A DNA stretch of 64,000 nucleotides, taken from positions 62,001 to 126,000 of the forward strand of contig JAHWDD010000033.1 in NCBI GenBank assembly GCA_023897205.1. The letters run 5' to 3'. A program made the translations under genes and the position numbers. This document shows, piece after piece, positions 1 through 10,634 of this stretch. The notes under the pieces were generated by a model. It did not search any database and was not told the origin of the DNA. It saw only the letters and a list, made by a program, of their open reading frames with translations. This DNA is from Exophiala sp. HKRS030. Its lineage: Eukaryota > Ascomycota > Eurotiomycetes > Chaetothyriales > Herpotrichiellaceae. Position 1 is the first letter of the stretch. Every line of letters starts with the position of its first letter.

Positions 1-1
1 G

Positions 2-466
2 CAAGTGCATTTGCGTGCAGTCTCAGCAGCAACTGGGGCGTGGTGGTACAACTTATTCTACGCTCGAACAGCTGGTATAGTTGTATTACTGTCAATGATT
101 TGTGAACCAATAGTGGAGTCGATTACTTCAGAGACGCTACAAGCTGCTTGGCTGAAATGTCAACTGACGCTGTCCTCGATGCAAAAGTTCAGTGGCGCAG
201 TAGGCCGCTGCCTCCAAAGCCTAGGCAGATTACACGAGCATATCGTGGCGTACATTGACAAAGGCGAGCCACAGCAAGCCCATACGAGCTCGAATGACTT
301 GGACCGCATCTTGAATGCCCAACCTGCTTCTGATGCAACATGGAACGGCTCGTTCATCCCTCTGCCGACAGATATTTTTGGTGAGGGCGCCGACTTCGAT
401 TGGCCTGGGCCGGAGGTGTCGTTTTTCGACGATATTTTTGCCTTTCCAGATATCGGGGTCCCCTAA
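2..466 (+). CDS. C-terminal end of a fungal Zn2Cys6 transcription factor (partial, 5' end outside window)
   Basis: The frame is open from base 2 and ends in a stop at 464-466, so only about the last 154 residues are here. The segment beginning TGAWWYNLFYARTA is the kind of sequence found near the end of the fungal-specific transcription factor domain (Fungal_trans, PF04082), where an AWWYN-like helix is common; helical sequence and an acidic, Phe/Asp/Pro-rich tail (DIFGEGADFDWPGPE) follow, as in an activation domain. The DNA-binding Zn2Cys6 cluster would lie upstream and cannot be seen. It is in tandem with the efflux-type MFS gene at 935, whose promoter carries two CGG-containing palindromes, so this protein could be that gene's local regulator (inference). 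The assignment rests on tail similarity recognised by eye. Confidence 0.6.
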   Translation, partial: QVHLRAVSAATGAWWYNLFYARTAGIVVLLSMICEPIVESITSETLQAAWLKCQLTLSSMQKFSGAVGRCLQSLGRLHEHIVAYIDKGEPQQAHTSSNDLDRILNAQPASDATWNGSFIPLPTDIFGEGADFDWPGPEVSFFDDIFAFPDIGVP

Positions 467-730
467 CACTAAAAACAAGACGTAGCCTGGGCCCTTCACT
501 AAATCCTGAGAAGTTCAGCGCTTCTTGAATGTTCATGGGCGACATGTCCGATCAATTTCCAGGCCCAACAAATCTCTCGCTCCTGTTTTTCGACCGAGTC
601 GGACCACTTCTGGACTTGAGGGAGAAGCTTACGAACAGAACTCACTCTTCTCGCACGAAGTTTCGCATTCTCCGAGAAAGATCTTGATCTGGCTCTGCAC
701 TACAGGTGTCATTCCCTTGCGCCAAAACAG

Positions 731-742
731 CCTCCGCGGAGG
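731..742 (+). promoter_or_regulatory. Palindrome CCTCCGCGGAGG, NIT4/NirA-like site 1
   Basis: A perfect 12-bp palindrome about 200 bp upstream of the efflux MFS start. Its core TCCGCGGA equals the Neurospora NIT4 recognition element and fits the Aspergillus NirA consensus CTCCGHGG (established knowledge). Binding by a Zn2Cys6 factor here is inferred. Confidence 0.5.
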
Positions 743-762
743 CATGCCAAGAAACCCACCAC

Positions 763-775
763 CCTCCGCGGATGG
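763..775 (+). promoter_or_regulatory. Second CCTCCGCGGA site, NIT4/NirA-like site 2
   Basis: The same 10-mer recurs 32 bp after the first, about three helical turns, placing both on one face of the DNA. I saw no other exact TCCGCGGA in the window by eye. Confidence 0.45.
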
Positions 776-846
776 TTGATCGTTTCTGGTAACGCAGTTA
801 GTACACAAGCCGGAGCTATCAGTTGTTCTGCTGTACATATTCTCTT

Positions 847-851
847 TATAA
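847..851 (+). promoter_or_regulatory. TATA-like box of the efflux MFS gene
   Basis: TATAA within CTTTATAAGATGG, 83-88 bp upstream of the ATG at 935, a usual position for a fungal core promoter. Confidence 0.4.
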
Positions 852-934
852 GATGGTATTTGGGTTGCATCAATAGAAAATCAAGCGAACTATTCGATCA
901 CAAAACCCCTAAAGTCGACAAAAGAAACATAACG

Positions 935-2782
935 ATGGAGGGCCAGCTTGACCAAGATCAAAGCAGAGACCCTGTTGCTGAGTATCGACAACAAACACAG
1001 CAGGCTATCGAAGAGAAGCCAAAAAACCATGCACAAGAGGACGCAGTTGAAAATGATACAAAACCTGTGTATCTAACTGGGATCCACCTCATCATAGCCA
1101 TGTCTACGGTTTTCCTGTCTACACTTCTTGCAGCATTGGACATTGTTAGTATCTAAAGAGCTCGTTTTTAATACATTCTCTGACAGTCCTATCATACAGG
1201 GCATTGTGTCCACGGCAATTCCAGGCATAACGGACGACTTCCGCAGGCTGGATGACGTCGGGTGGTATGGTGCCGCATGTTTTCTCCTCGTTGGAGCTTC
1301 CTCGCCAGTATGGGGCAAGCTATACACATACTTCTCAGCTAAACTTGTATACTTGATCTCTGTGATAGTGTTTATGATTGGGAGTGTTTTGGCTGCTGCA
1401 GCACCCAACAGCACCGCTTTGATCGTCGGTCGTGCGCTTCAAGGCCTCGGATGTGCCGGAACCCTGAGTGGCTCCGTTCTCATGGTCAATTATCTGGCAG
1501 AACCTCAAAAACGCCCAATTTTGATCGGCCTATGGATGGGCACATTCATGTTTTCGACAGTCCTCGGGCCTCTGATCGGCGGTGCCTTCACCAGCGAGGT
1601 CACATGGCGGTGGTGCTTTTGGATCAATCTGCCAATCGGCGGACCCATCATCGCGCTTTTGTTACGCTTTATTCACGTTCCAAAGCACATCAAGCCTGTT
1701 CCAGCTACATGGAAGGAGACCATCTTGCAGCTTGACGTCCCCGGCTTCAGCTTACTCCTCTCTAGCCTTGTATGCTTCACATTGGCCCTCCAATGGGGCG
1801 GACAGAGCAAGTCGTGGTCGGATCCTCCTGTCATTGCCACTTTGGTCATGTGGTTAGTTTTGACCATCAGTTTCATCGCAAATGAAAAATTCCAAGGTAA
1901 TTATGCGATGGTCCCTCTTCACCTACTCAAACCACGTCTCATTTGGAGTAATGTCCTATACGGACACATGTATGTATACCTTTACGTTGATTAGGCTTCA
2001 TCTTGGGCCGTGGCTGACTTGACAAATGGCATCAGTGCAAATCTAGGAAATTTCCAAGTTCTCTTCTACCTCCCCATCTACTTTCAGTCCATTAATGGCC
2101 AGTCCGCCATAGACAGCGGCATCAACACTCTTCCATTTATGGTCTTCTTCGCCGTGGGCGCCGTGCTCAGCGGTTTTCTGACTGGCAAAACGCGTTTCCT
2201 ACAGCCTTACGAGCTGATTAGTGCATTGCTGGCCACTGTTGGTGCGGCGTTGCTCTTTACCTTGGACATCAACTCCTCTAAAGCTGGTTACCTCGGACCT
2301 CAAGTTCTCTTCGGGATTGGAATTGGTCTTGGGAATCAAATCCCTTTGATAACACTCCAGACGTTCTCGAAACCAGAACACATACCTTCCATCACCAGTA
2401 TTATGCTTAGTATGTATCGAGAACAATCCAGATGCCTTGTTTTCCTAATCTGAAACTAGTGTTCAACGGCCTTAGTGGTGCCCTGTTTGTCACTGCCGCG
2501 CAATCTGTTTTTGCAAACCGCCTCCTGTCCATACTTGCAGACAGGGCGCCTCAGATTGACGCCACCAAGGTCCTAAGCACTGGAGCGTCAGAGATTGTCC
2601 AAGTTTTCAACGGCCCAGCTCTTCCTACCGTGGTTGACGCTTACATGATCGGAATCAATGATGTTTTTGCCTTCTCGCTGGCTGGTGCATGCTTTACTAT
2701 TCTCATCGCTCTCTCAATCCCCTTCAAGAGATTGCCGAAAACAGAGACTTTGCAAGCCAACCAAACAATTCCGGCTGGCTGA
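935..2782 (+). CDS. MFS efflux transporter, DHA1/14-TM drug-toxin type
   Basis: Predicted exons are 935-1144, 1200-1969, 2036-2409 and 2460-2782, giving 558 residues. Each intron (50-66 nt) has a GT..AG boundary and removal keeps frame. A polar N-terminus of about 48 residues precedes the first membrane helix. Family landmarks are LLAALDI at the end of exon 1, the ITDDFRRLDDVGWYGAA segment, GRALQGLGCAG, and the antiporter motif-C-like VLGPLIGGAF. About 14 hydrophobic segments are visible. Relatives (Tri12, AflT-like and other multidrug pumps) export secondary metabolites or xenobiotics by proton antiport at the plasma membrane. The gene lies just downstream of a Zn2Cys6 gene and has paired CGG palindromes in its promoter. 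No biosynthetic backbone gene is visible nearby, so the substrate is unknown. Confidence 0.88.
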
Positions 2783-3093
2783 GGATGAAAGATGCTGTGT
2801 AGCCTCTACTTGCATCAGAGACTGATGAGGCTCGAGCAAGGCTTGAGTGCTCTTTGTTGATGCCAAGCAATTTCATATCTGATCTCTTTCTCTTTGATTG
2901 CATATACGATATATGTATTCATAGCTGACAAGCTCATTAAAGGGTGGGCAATGCATGGCCTGCCAACGGGTTGTCCCTAACAAGACCACCTGCGATTTGC
3001 GAATTCTCCTAGCCCACCGTAGCCAAGCAAATAGGGTGGAGCATTATTTCATAGAATCCAATCGTTCGCTTTCATACCTACTCAGTGCTACTC
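2783..3093. other. Intergenic, nothing recognised
   Basis: 3' flank of the efflux gene. I see no gene, repeat or RNA here. Confidence 0.5.
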
Positions 3094-3527
3094 ATGCCTC
3101 CAATTCCGAAGAGTATAACTCCAGATGAACATGGCAATGTGACACTCGTCAATGTTCACATATGTGAGAAGTCATGAACTTGCGGTCTGCCATGACCATG
3201 GGAGTATACGTGGACAATGCTCGAGATGCTCAGGCCTCTCGTTACTACGTCTACAGACAGTTCCCAGGAGATCCCTTTCCATGGTGAGGACTTCGTTATC
3301 ATCAATGCTTCGCGCTTTCAACCTACTTCGACTCTCCAATCTCGACATCTCAAGTGCTCGATACGGGGACGTCCGGTGAGTGTCTCTGCACCAGACCTAG
3401 TCAAGAAACACAGACCATGGTTTCGGCCATTGTTTTGTTGCAGTCCTGCCTTCGCGGAATCAGACTCGAGTTGCAACTCACAATAGGAATTGGAAACTTC
3501 GACTTTCAACACCTTCATCTGAAGTGA
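3094..3527 (+). pseudogene. Possible small spliced gene, broken by a frame change (unknown family)
   Basis: Three coding-like stretches follow one another in different frames. The first starts at ATG 3094 (MPPIPKSITPDEHGNVTLVN). The second runs about 3205-3278 (YVDNARDAQASRYYVYRQ). The third, about 3280-3375, contains GEDFVIINASRF, ends at a strong GTGAGT donor (3376) and resumes in phase after TTGTTGCAG at 3444, ending GNFDFQHLHLK and a stop at 3525-3527. Stretches one and two can be joined by a 41-nt intron (3164-3204). Stretches two and three overlap with a one-base shift at the TTT in CCCTTTCC (about 3275), which no intron explains. It is either a recent pseudogene or carries an indel error. 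I do not recognise the family. Confidence 0.3.
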
Positions 3528-4227
3528 TTGCAAGCATTATGAACAAGCCACCTCGCTTGTTCAAGCGTGTTCTTGGGTGTTGTGGTAGGCTGGTAGCAAA
3601 GAGAAGCTTGAGGCTTTGAAGTCTTGTACTGTGCCAAGAACGCTTATCGGCCTAGCATCGATGGTGTGATTATCAGCGTCCAGATTTGAGCTCCACGACC
3701 AACCAGCAGGCAAGTAATAATTTGATGGGATGCGGACCACTAAACCTGCCCCCAGACGTCGTTACAGTAGCACCATCGAGACCAAATGGCGCCGCATCCA
3801 AATCACGCAATCTACACCATATATCACTTCATCGTCTATATCACGAATAGTACCTTGTTGATCGTTCGGGTTTTGCAACATCTAGACCCATGTGGCAGTC
3901 GTTTCTACCGCCGTGAATCGTGCCCATGGTCTATTTCAGCTTCACATTGGTTCCAGATGCCCCATTTGCGCCCACATGGGCCCGATCTTCTGCTCCCAAA
4001 AATCCAGGGAGCATGTCATCGGAATGATTTCTTCTTTCCAGATTCAGCCACGCGATAAGCAGAGAAAAAGTCTGTCGGTCGCTCTCCGTATGCGGAGCGA
4101 TAGCCCGTACTCGTGGTCGGTGTCTTTAAAACGCAGGTTTTCCTTTCAGAACCTCCTTCGTCTCTTCTAGCACAGGACAACCCTGGAAACGTTTTCTAAG
4201 ATCAATTTCCCCGGTGCTTAACTCGAC
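3528..4227. other. Intergenic, promoter side of the Dal5-like permease
   Basis: About 700 bp with no supported gene. The last 100 bp are pyrimidine-rich, as in a fungal leader. Confidence 0.5.
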
Positions 4228-6086
4228 ATGAGCGAAAAGATTGGTACAATCGAGGCATATCCTCAGGTAGGAGATCAGACTATCAAGAAAGTCTCTGAGC
4301 CTCGACCGTGGTGGAAATTCGGCGGAAAGGACATCAGCCATGTCTCAGTGAATGCCGGATATGAACTACCATCTGAAACCTCTTCGGTCGACGAATCTAC
4401 TGGAGAATCATTGGTAAAGAATGTCAACAACGTCTGGGATGCTCCCGAGGCCGCGGAGCTTTACAAGCCCATTGCAGGCTTCGAAGGTACTCATCGTTTT
4501 GACCCTTCGGCCACATGGACAGTGGCAGAAGAGAAAGCTCTAGTGCGCAGGGTTAGTTCATACTCCATTCATCATCCAAGAGTTTCTATGCTAAAGCTCA
4601 CGATAGCTCAATTGGTACATCGCCCTCCCTGCTTGTATCATGTTCTTCGCGCTCCAGCTTGATCGTGGAAACATTACTCAAGCACTCTCGGACAACATGC
4701 TCGGTGAGTGATAACAACGATTCCTTCTCAAGATGTGCATTTACTGATGAGCTTGCAGTCGACTTGGGGCTTAACACAAACGACTATAATAACGGCATGA
4801 CCATCTTTTACTGTTCATTCTTGTTCGCAGAACTTCCTTCCCAACTGATCAGCAAGAAATTGGGTCCGGATACTTGGATCCCAATTCAGATGGTAGCATG
4901 GTCTATAGTTGCGGCATCTCAGGCAGCATTGACAGGCAGAACTAGCTTCTACATCTGTCGCTCCCTTCTTGGTCTCATCGAAGGTGGATTCATTCCCGAC
5001 ACTATCCTCTACTTGAGCTACTTCTTCAAGAACAACGAACTTCCAAGAAGATTGAGCTGGTTCTGGACATCTTATCAGTCTACACAGATTGTGGGCGCAT
5101 TTTTGGCATATGGCATTCTGCATCTCAGAGGCAGCACTGGCTTGCAAGGTCAAGGCTGGCGGTATTTGTTCTGCATCGAGGGTTCTTTCACCGGCGTGAT
5201 TGGCATCTTAACTTGGCTCTATCTCCCGGCATCGCCGACACAGACTAAGCGCCACGGCATCAAAGGTCTCCTTCGGCCAAAGGAAGGCTGGTTCACTGAG
5301 CGAGAAGAGGTCATCATGGTCACGAGAATCCTACGAGATGACCCAGGGAAAGCAACAATGCACAATCGTCAAGGTCTCAGCTTCAGGCTTCTCTGGGATT
5401 CCCTTACTGATTATGACCTCTGGCCAATTTACCTCATTGGTCTCTCGTGGACCATTCCCAGCACACCCCCACAGGCCTATATTACCCTCACTTGCAAGGC
5501 TCTTGGTTTCGATACATTTGAGACTAACCTTCTCACCATTCCCGCATATACGATCTTCATCATGCAGCTCCTATTCTGGACATGGGTTTCTGAGAAGATC
5601 AACCAGCGACTATTGCTTGGAATCGTTGGCCAATTGTGGTGCCTACCGCTTCTCGTCGCTCTCGTTACACTGCCTGCCAAATTCCATAACTCCAACTGGG
5701 CAAAATGGGTCATCTCCACGCTGCTTGTCGGTTACCCTTATATTCATGCAATTCTCGTCGCCTTGACTTCACGCAATTCGGGGACTGTGCGAACACGTAC
5801 TGTCGGCTCTTCTCTTTACAACATGTCGGTTCAGATGTCCAACATCATCTCGTCGCAGATCTATCGTGCAGATGATAAGCCATACTACTACCGTGGCAAC
5901 AAAGTTCTCTTGGGAATCCTAGCATGGAATGTTGTCATCTTCATCTTCGCCAAAGCATACTACGTGGTGGTGAACAATCGCAGAGACGCAATTTGGAATG
6001 CTATGTCAAGAGAGGAGCGTGTCAACTACTTGGCGACGACAAAGGACAAGGGCAATAAGCGACTCGACTTCCGTTTCGCTCACTAA
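4228..6086 (+). CDS. MFS permease of the Dal5 / anion:cation symporter family
   Basis: Predicted exons are 4228-4551, 4607-4703 and 4759-6086, 582 residues. Introns of 55 nt each have GTTAGT and GTGAGT donors and rejoin in frame. A soluble tail of about 120 residues leads into the first helix, LNWYIALPACIMFFALQLDR, followed by GNITQALSDNML, the characteristic Dal5-family loop. The VDLGLNTNDYNNGMTIFY and LPSQLISKKLGPDTWIP stretches are also typical. Family members (allantoate Dal5, pantothenate Liz1/Fen2, nicotinate Tna1, thiamine Thi73, cysteine Yct1) import small organic anions or vitamins with protons across the plasma membrane. The substrate cannot be read from sequence. No neighbouring gene gives a pathway. 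Confidence 0.88.
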
Positions 6087-6947
6087 ATTGTGTAGTAAGG
6101 TGTAAAAACGCAAATCGGCTTAGTCGGGGCCACCAGACTGCTAGTTAGTTAGTGTACCATCGCTTCAGGCTGGGTCTCGCGATGACAGATAACCACTGGG
6201 TAATCCTCACGATTTTTGCAGTAGTGAGATCCGACTTCTGTCCAGAAATTGTCTACATAAGTGAGAGCAATAGCTGAAGAAGTATTGATATGCTGTCTGG
6301 TTATCCTGTGTCGTTCGATCCAGCCACAGACGTTCAAAAATTTCGTTCAAGTATGCAGATTCTTCGTACGTGTGAACATAAGCCTGCGTAAGAACCGTAG
6401 ACCCACCAAATCCGATGTCATGAAAGATCCTTTTCGTGATCACAGAGGATCATTATACAATCATCGTTTCCCCGGGATGACTAACGGACGGAAACGTCTT
6501 GCCGGCGGATAGAAACGTGGTACGGGACTAGATCGCTTCGGCTTCCAAGCCCTCGGCTAATGCACCTAAGGAGAATCGAAAGCTGATTAACGCATCCCCA
6601 ACTTAGAAATCGACGTCCACAAGCGTCCGCAAGCACGCCGGCACAGGACAAGACGCATCATGCGGCCGCCTCAGGCCGATTCGTAAGTCCGACATTGGTA
6701 ACATCCTGATGTCTAATTGCTCCTACGATGTAAATATGTCGGTCGCGCCACTCAAACCTGAGTACTTCGATCGTGTTCATGTGCCATAATATACAAAGTA
6801 CAATACCGAGGTGGAAGCTTCTCTTTCGTATAGAGCCTGGACCTTCAAAGGATTTCGTACTCAGTTGGCCCCCATAACCTCCGGCCCTCATTTTGTTGGA
6901 ACTCCCACAGCTCCCAGTATTTAAAATCGACCCTTCACACCAACGGC
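6087..6947. other. Intergenic, promoter of the ketoreductase gene
   Basis: No gene supported over 860 bp. A TATTTAAAA element at 6918-6926 lies 22 bp upstream of the next ATG, close for a TATA box, so it may instead be leader sequence. Confidence 0.5.
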
Positions 6948-8072
6948 ATGGCCTCTTCGAAACCCCTGGTCTTGCTCACAGGAGCCAACGGATTTGTCGG
7001 TGCCCACGTGCTAGAACAACTCCTCAGTTCCTCAGCATATCGTGTCCTGGCTCCTGTGAGATCGCTCGACAAAGCGCAGCATCTCCGAACAAAGTATGCC
7101 ACTGCCGTAAGTGACGGCAGCCTCAGCTTCACTGCGATTGCCGATCTGTCGGCGCCCCACGCCCTCGATTCGACTCTGAAAGACAATTCAATCGCGTATA
7201 TCATTCACCTGGCATCACCATATTTCACCACATCGAAAAACCCGATCGAAGAACTCGTTAAGCCTGCTGTCAATGCAACAAGGAATGTTCTACTCAGCGC
7301 TCTAAATTATGGTGCTGATCTGAAGCGCTTGACTGTTCTATCGTCATTCGCATCAGTGGTTGATCTTACGAAAAGCTCCAGACCCGGATATACGTATACT
7401 GCAGCAGATTGGAATCCAATAACAGAAGAACAAGCGGCGCAAAATGGAGTTCTTGGATACCACGCTAGCAAGACCTTTGCGGAGCGCGAGGCCTGGAAGC
7501 TGCATGATGTAGGAGCAGACGAAGCTCATCCACAAAAGGCACGCTTCGATCTTACGACGTTATGTCCACCTATGATCTGTAAGTTGCTATCTGCCAATTC
7601 GCGTTCATGCTGTGCTGACCACCTTTTAGACGGTCCACCAATCCACTACAGCTCAGATTCCCTGCCGAAAGATGGTATTGCAGGTTTGAATACGAGCACT
7701 TCAAGACTTATCGCCGGCATCTTGGGAAAGGACCCTAACTTCGCACCAAAGGTCGGCACTCCGGCATTACCTGCCTGGGTTGATGTTCGAGATGTGGCAC
7801 AGGCATGTCTTGTATCTTTGACTCTACCAAGCGGACAAAACAACCGCGTGCTGCTGTTTTCAGGGACAAACTATTTTGAAGACGGGTTGCAGGGTTTGAG
7901 AGGCAGAGGGGTGGAAGGTTTAGGTGAACCAGGTGCTGTTGCAGATCCGAAGAACCATTTCTCATTGGACAAAAGCGGTCAGAGCGAGGTCCTTGGTCTC
8001 AAGACGACGATTCCGTTCCAGCAGACCGTGGAGGATACATATGAAGCTGTTAAGAACCTCGGGCTGCTGTAG
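6948..8072 (+). CDS. NAD(P)-dependent ketoreductase, Gre2 / dihydroflavonol-reductase-like (extended SDR)
   Basis: Exons 6948-7578 and 7630-8072 give 357 residues. The 51-nt intron (GTAAGT..TTTTAG) is a multiple of three without a stop, so an unspliced reading adds 17 spurious residues. Splicing restores the conserved PPMIYGPP. The N-terminal dinucleotide motif TGANGFVG lies at residues 11-18, the active-site Ser near 132-133, and the YHASK catalytic Tyr/Lys at 171-175. Length fits the family (about 340-360). Relatives reduce aldehydes, methylglyoxal or ketones to alcohols with NADPH in the cytosol. Immediate neighbours are transporters, so a role in detoxifying or modifying an imported carbonyl compound is possible (inference). 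Confidence 0.88.
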   Translation: MASSKPLVLLTGANGFVGAHVLEQLLSSSAYRVLAPVRSLDKAQHLRTKYATAVSDGSLSFTAIADLSAPHALDSTLKDNSIAYIIHLASPYFTTSKNPIEELVKPAVNATRNVLLSALNYGADLKRLTVLSSFASVVDLTKSSRPGYTYTAADWNPITEEQAAQNGVLGYHASKTFAEREAWKLHDVGADEAHPQKARFDLTTLCPPMICKLLSANSRSCCADHLLDGPPIHYSSDSLPKDGIAGLNTSTSRLIAGILGKDPNFAPKVGTPALPAWVDVRDVAQACLVSLTLPSGQNNRVLLFSGTNYFEDGLQGLRGRGVEGLGEPGAVADPKNHFSLDKSGQSEVLGLKTTIPFQQTVEDTYEAVKNLGLL

Positions 8073-8965
8073 ATACGGTATTAAGTAACGAACACCCATT
8101 GGTAGCACAGATTAACATGATATATATAACTAGAGATTACTTAGTATCTGCTCTATATTGAAGTCATTACTTATGTCGACTATCAGTATTTGCAAGACTT
8201 TATACTTGGAGCGTACTTGCCTCGTCCCTGTGCTAACTGTCATATAAACCTCCAAAAATAAGGTAATAGTATATTTTACGTGACTGAACTTAGCAGCTCT
8301 ACGATTACGTTACCAGAACTATGTACTTAGTATACAACATCCGGCTAAGCTGTAGAACAACGCAGAGTATAGTGTTCCAAACAGATGTTACACTTAGTCT
8401 AGCGTCGGACTTGCTCACTCAGAGCTTAGCCTGTTCTATTGTAATTTCAATACTCTGATTTAGTAGATTGAATGTAAAGGAGAAGCCAGGATAGCATCTA
8501 GTAGTTGATAGTATATCTTTGCAGTGCCAATTAGGGTCCCGTAAGTAGTATTGATCAAATTTATATCTAGTAGATAGCTATAGAGCAAAGTGTTGTTTGT
8601 AAAGTCTTGCAACTCAGTAACACTTCACGAATTCGTCCAAGTTGGGCCTAGCTTTTCGGCCGTACTCCGGAAAGGCGTGCCGAGTGGCGGGAGCGTCACG
8701 AGGGGTAGGATAGAGAACATATGCTTATATCTGACTAGAGCGGGACCCGTACCTGATAAATAAATCAAAGGGCGTCAGCCTACGTGTTTAAATTTTTGTC
8801 ATCATCAGTACGAACCTCTTTCGTTACATGTCTTCTTCCTTTCCAGATCATAATCTATCTGCGTTGCTTTCAATCAAACGACGGACTCATGAGTCACACA
8901 ATCCAGCTCTGACTCTAGACGCTTTGCGATATTAGCATATCAGATCTCGCTTTGATCCCGTCACA
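8073..8965. other. TpA-rich intergenic stretch, possible RIP-decayed remnant
   Basis: From about 8080 to 8600 the sequence is AT-rich and dense in TA steps (tatatata, ctagtagttgatagtatat, ctagtagatagctatag), unlike its flanks. No reading frame survives. This looks like the debris left when repeat-induced point mutation turns CpA into TpA, but no transposon relic can be recognised. The last 150 bp return to ordinary composition before the next gene. Confidence 0.35.
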
Positions 8966-10634
8966 ATGTCTTCAACACAGACACTCACGCGTCAGGAGCC
9001 GAGCAGATCGAGCTTGAGCCCGAGCTCAATACAATTAGAGGCCGCAACATCACCATCGCCCAGCGTAGGGCCTACCACGCGACATGACAGCAATGGAGAA
9101 ACCGAATTGGCGACATGGAACGCTTCAACCAGCTTGACCGCAGAGACCGACAACGTTGTCTTGGCATCGCAAGCCACCGATGCCACAGCGCCGGACGGTG
9201 GCTATGGTTGGATCATTGTCGCTGCCTGTAGCGTTATCACGTTCTGGTTCGTGGGAACTACATATAGCTGGGGTGTTATTCAAGAGGGTCTTGTCGATTC
9301 GGGGTTGGCAAAGCCGTCGATACTGGCCTTCGTTGGCTCCCTCACTGTTGGATGCAATGCAGCTTTTGCTCTAGTCAACAGTCGACTCATGAGGTCTATC
9401 GGAGCAAGAAATCTTGCGTATCTGGGTATCAGTTTGATGGGTGTTGGTCAGATATTGAGCGGTTGGGCGTTGAAAAGCGTTGCTGGGTTGTTCGTCACCT
9501 CAGGATTCGTCATGGGATATGGAGTGAGGTAAGCAAAGCGGCATGCAGTTTGTCCCAATCGTTTACGGAGACTGACTTATTGATTGCATGAAAAGTTGTT
9601 GCTTTATGGTAAGTCATGAAATCCGAGGCATGTCTTTGGCATATGGCTAACCCTCGAAAAAGGTGGTATCCATCGTTCCGGCACAGTACTTTTCGAAACG
9701 TCGAGGTTTGGCGAACGGGCTGGTCTTTGCCGGTGGCGGACTTGGAGGAGCAGTCATCAGCCTTGCGATGTCTGCCATCGTGGAGAATCTTGGGCCAGCG
9801 TGGACGTTCAGGTTGATCGGGATGATCACGCTTGCTACAGGTCTCCCTGCTGCATGGCTCATAAAAGAGAGAGTGCCGTGGCGCGCATCGTCCTTTGTTG
9901 AATGGTAAGCCTTTCGTCTTCTCGGAGTCAGAATGCTCCATCGAGACATGACAAACTTAACACTTCTGATACTTAGGCGATTATTCCGGGACTCCAAATT
10001 TGCTGTCCTATTCGTTGCGGGGACTGTTGGTAAGGTCGGGGCATTCTTCTGATGGTATTGGATGCTAATTTTGTTGTTAGCCACGTTTCCCCTGTTCGTG
10101 CCACCATTCTTCCTACCTCTCTATGCCCGATCCATCGGTCTCACCTCCCGAACCGGAGCGATTCTTGTTGCATCCTTCAACTTCTCCTCCGCCCTAGGGA
10201 GAGTTCTTTGTGGCTTAATGGGCGATAAACTTGGACCAGTCAACACACTCTTCATTTCTCTGGCGATCAGCGCTACTAGCATGTTGGCCCTCTGGCCAAT
10301 CTCTACGTCGTTAGCTCCACTTATCGCCTTTGTGATCATCAACGGAATAGGAAATGGTGGCTTCTTCGCAATCATGCCGACCGTCGTTGGCAACGTCTTT
10401 GGCAGTGCTCGAGTGTCGGTTGCGATGGGCATGATTGTGACCGGGTGGACAGCAGGCTATTTCCTCGGTGCGCCCATTGCAGGTTTCATTCTGGATGCAT
10501 ATGGAGGTGCAGATAGTGGATTCAAATCGTATCGGCCTGCGATTTTCTATGCTGGCTCAATGGCTCTTGGGTCTGCGGGTTTGGTTGCCTACGTTCGGCT
10601 GAGAATTTCCAGGAAACCGCTGAAGCGATTGTAG
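8966..10634 (+). CDS. MFS transporter, monocarboxylate (MCT, SLC16-like) family
   Basis: Predicted exons are 8966-9528, 9596-9608, 9663-9904, 9977-10029 and 10081-10634, 474 residues. The second exon is only 13 nt (SCCFM with flanking bases), bounded by AAAAG and GTAAGT, and is needed to join GYGV to VVSIVPAQYFSKRRGLANG. The signature PDGGYGWIIVAACSV opens the first helix, as in fungal MCT-like proteins (Mch family). A Ser/Thr-rich tail of about 70 residues precedes it. Further helices include GLVFAGGGLGGAVIS and GRVLCGLMGDKLGPVN. Animal MCTs carry lactate or pyruvate; fungal ones have diverse or unknown substrates, including riboflavin (Mch5). The substrate is unknown here. Confidence 0.87.
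9596..9608 (+). other. 13-nt microexon of the MCT-like gene
   Basis: Flanked by an acceptor AG at 9594-9595 and a GTAAGT donor at 9609. Both introns (67 and 54 nt) have branch-like ACTGACT and GGCTAAC. Skipping it would shift the frame and remove part of a membrane helix. Confidence 0.75.

Larger units (their letters stand above)
467..934. other. Intergenic region / promoter of the efflux MFS gene
   Basis: No coding sequence seen. It holds two TCCGCGGA palindromes (733-740 and 765-772) and a TATA-like box (847-851), all upstream of the ATG at 935. Confidence 0.6.
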
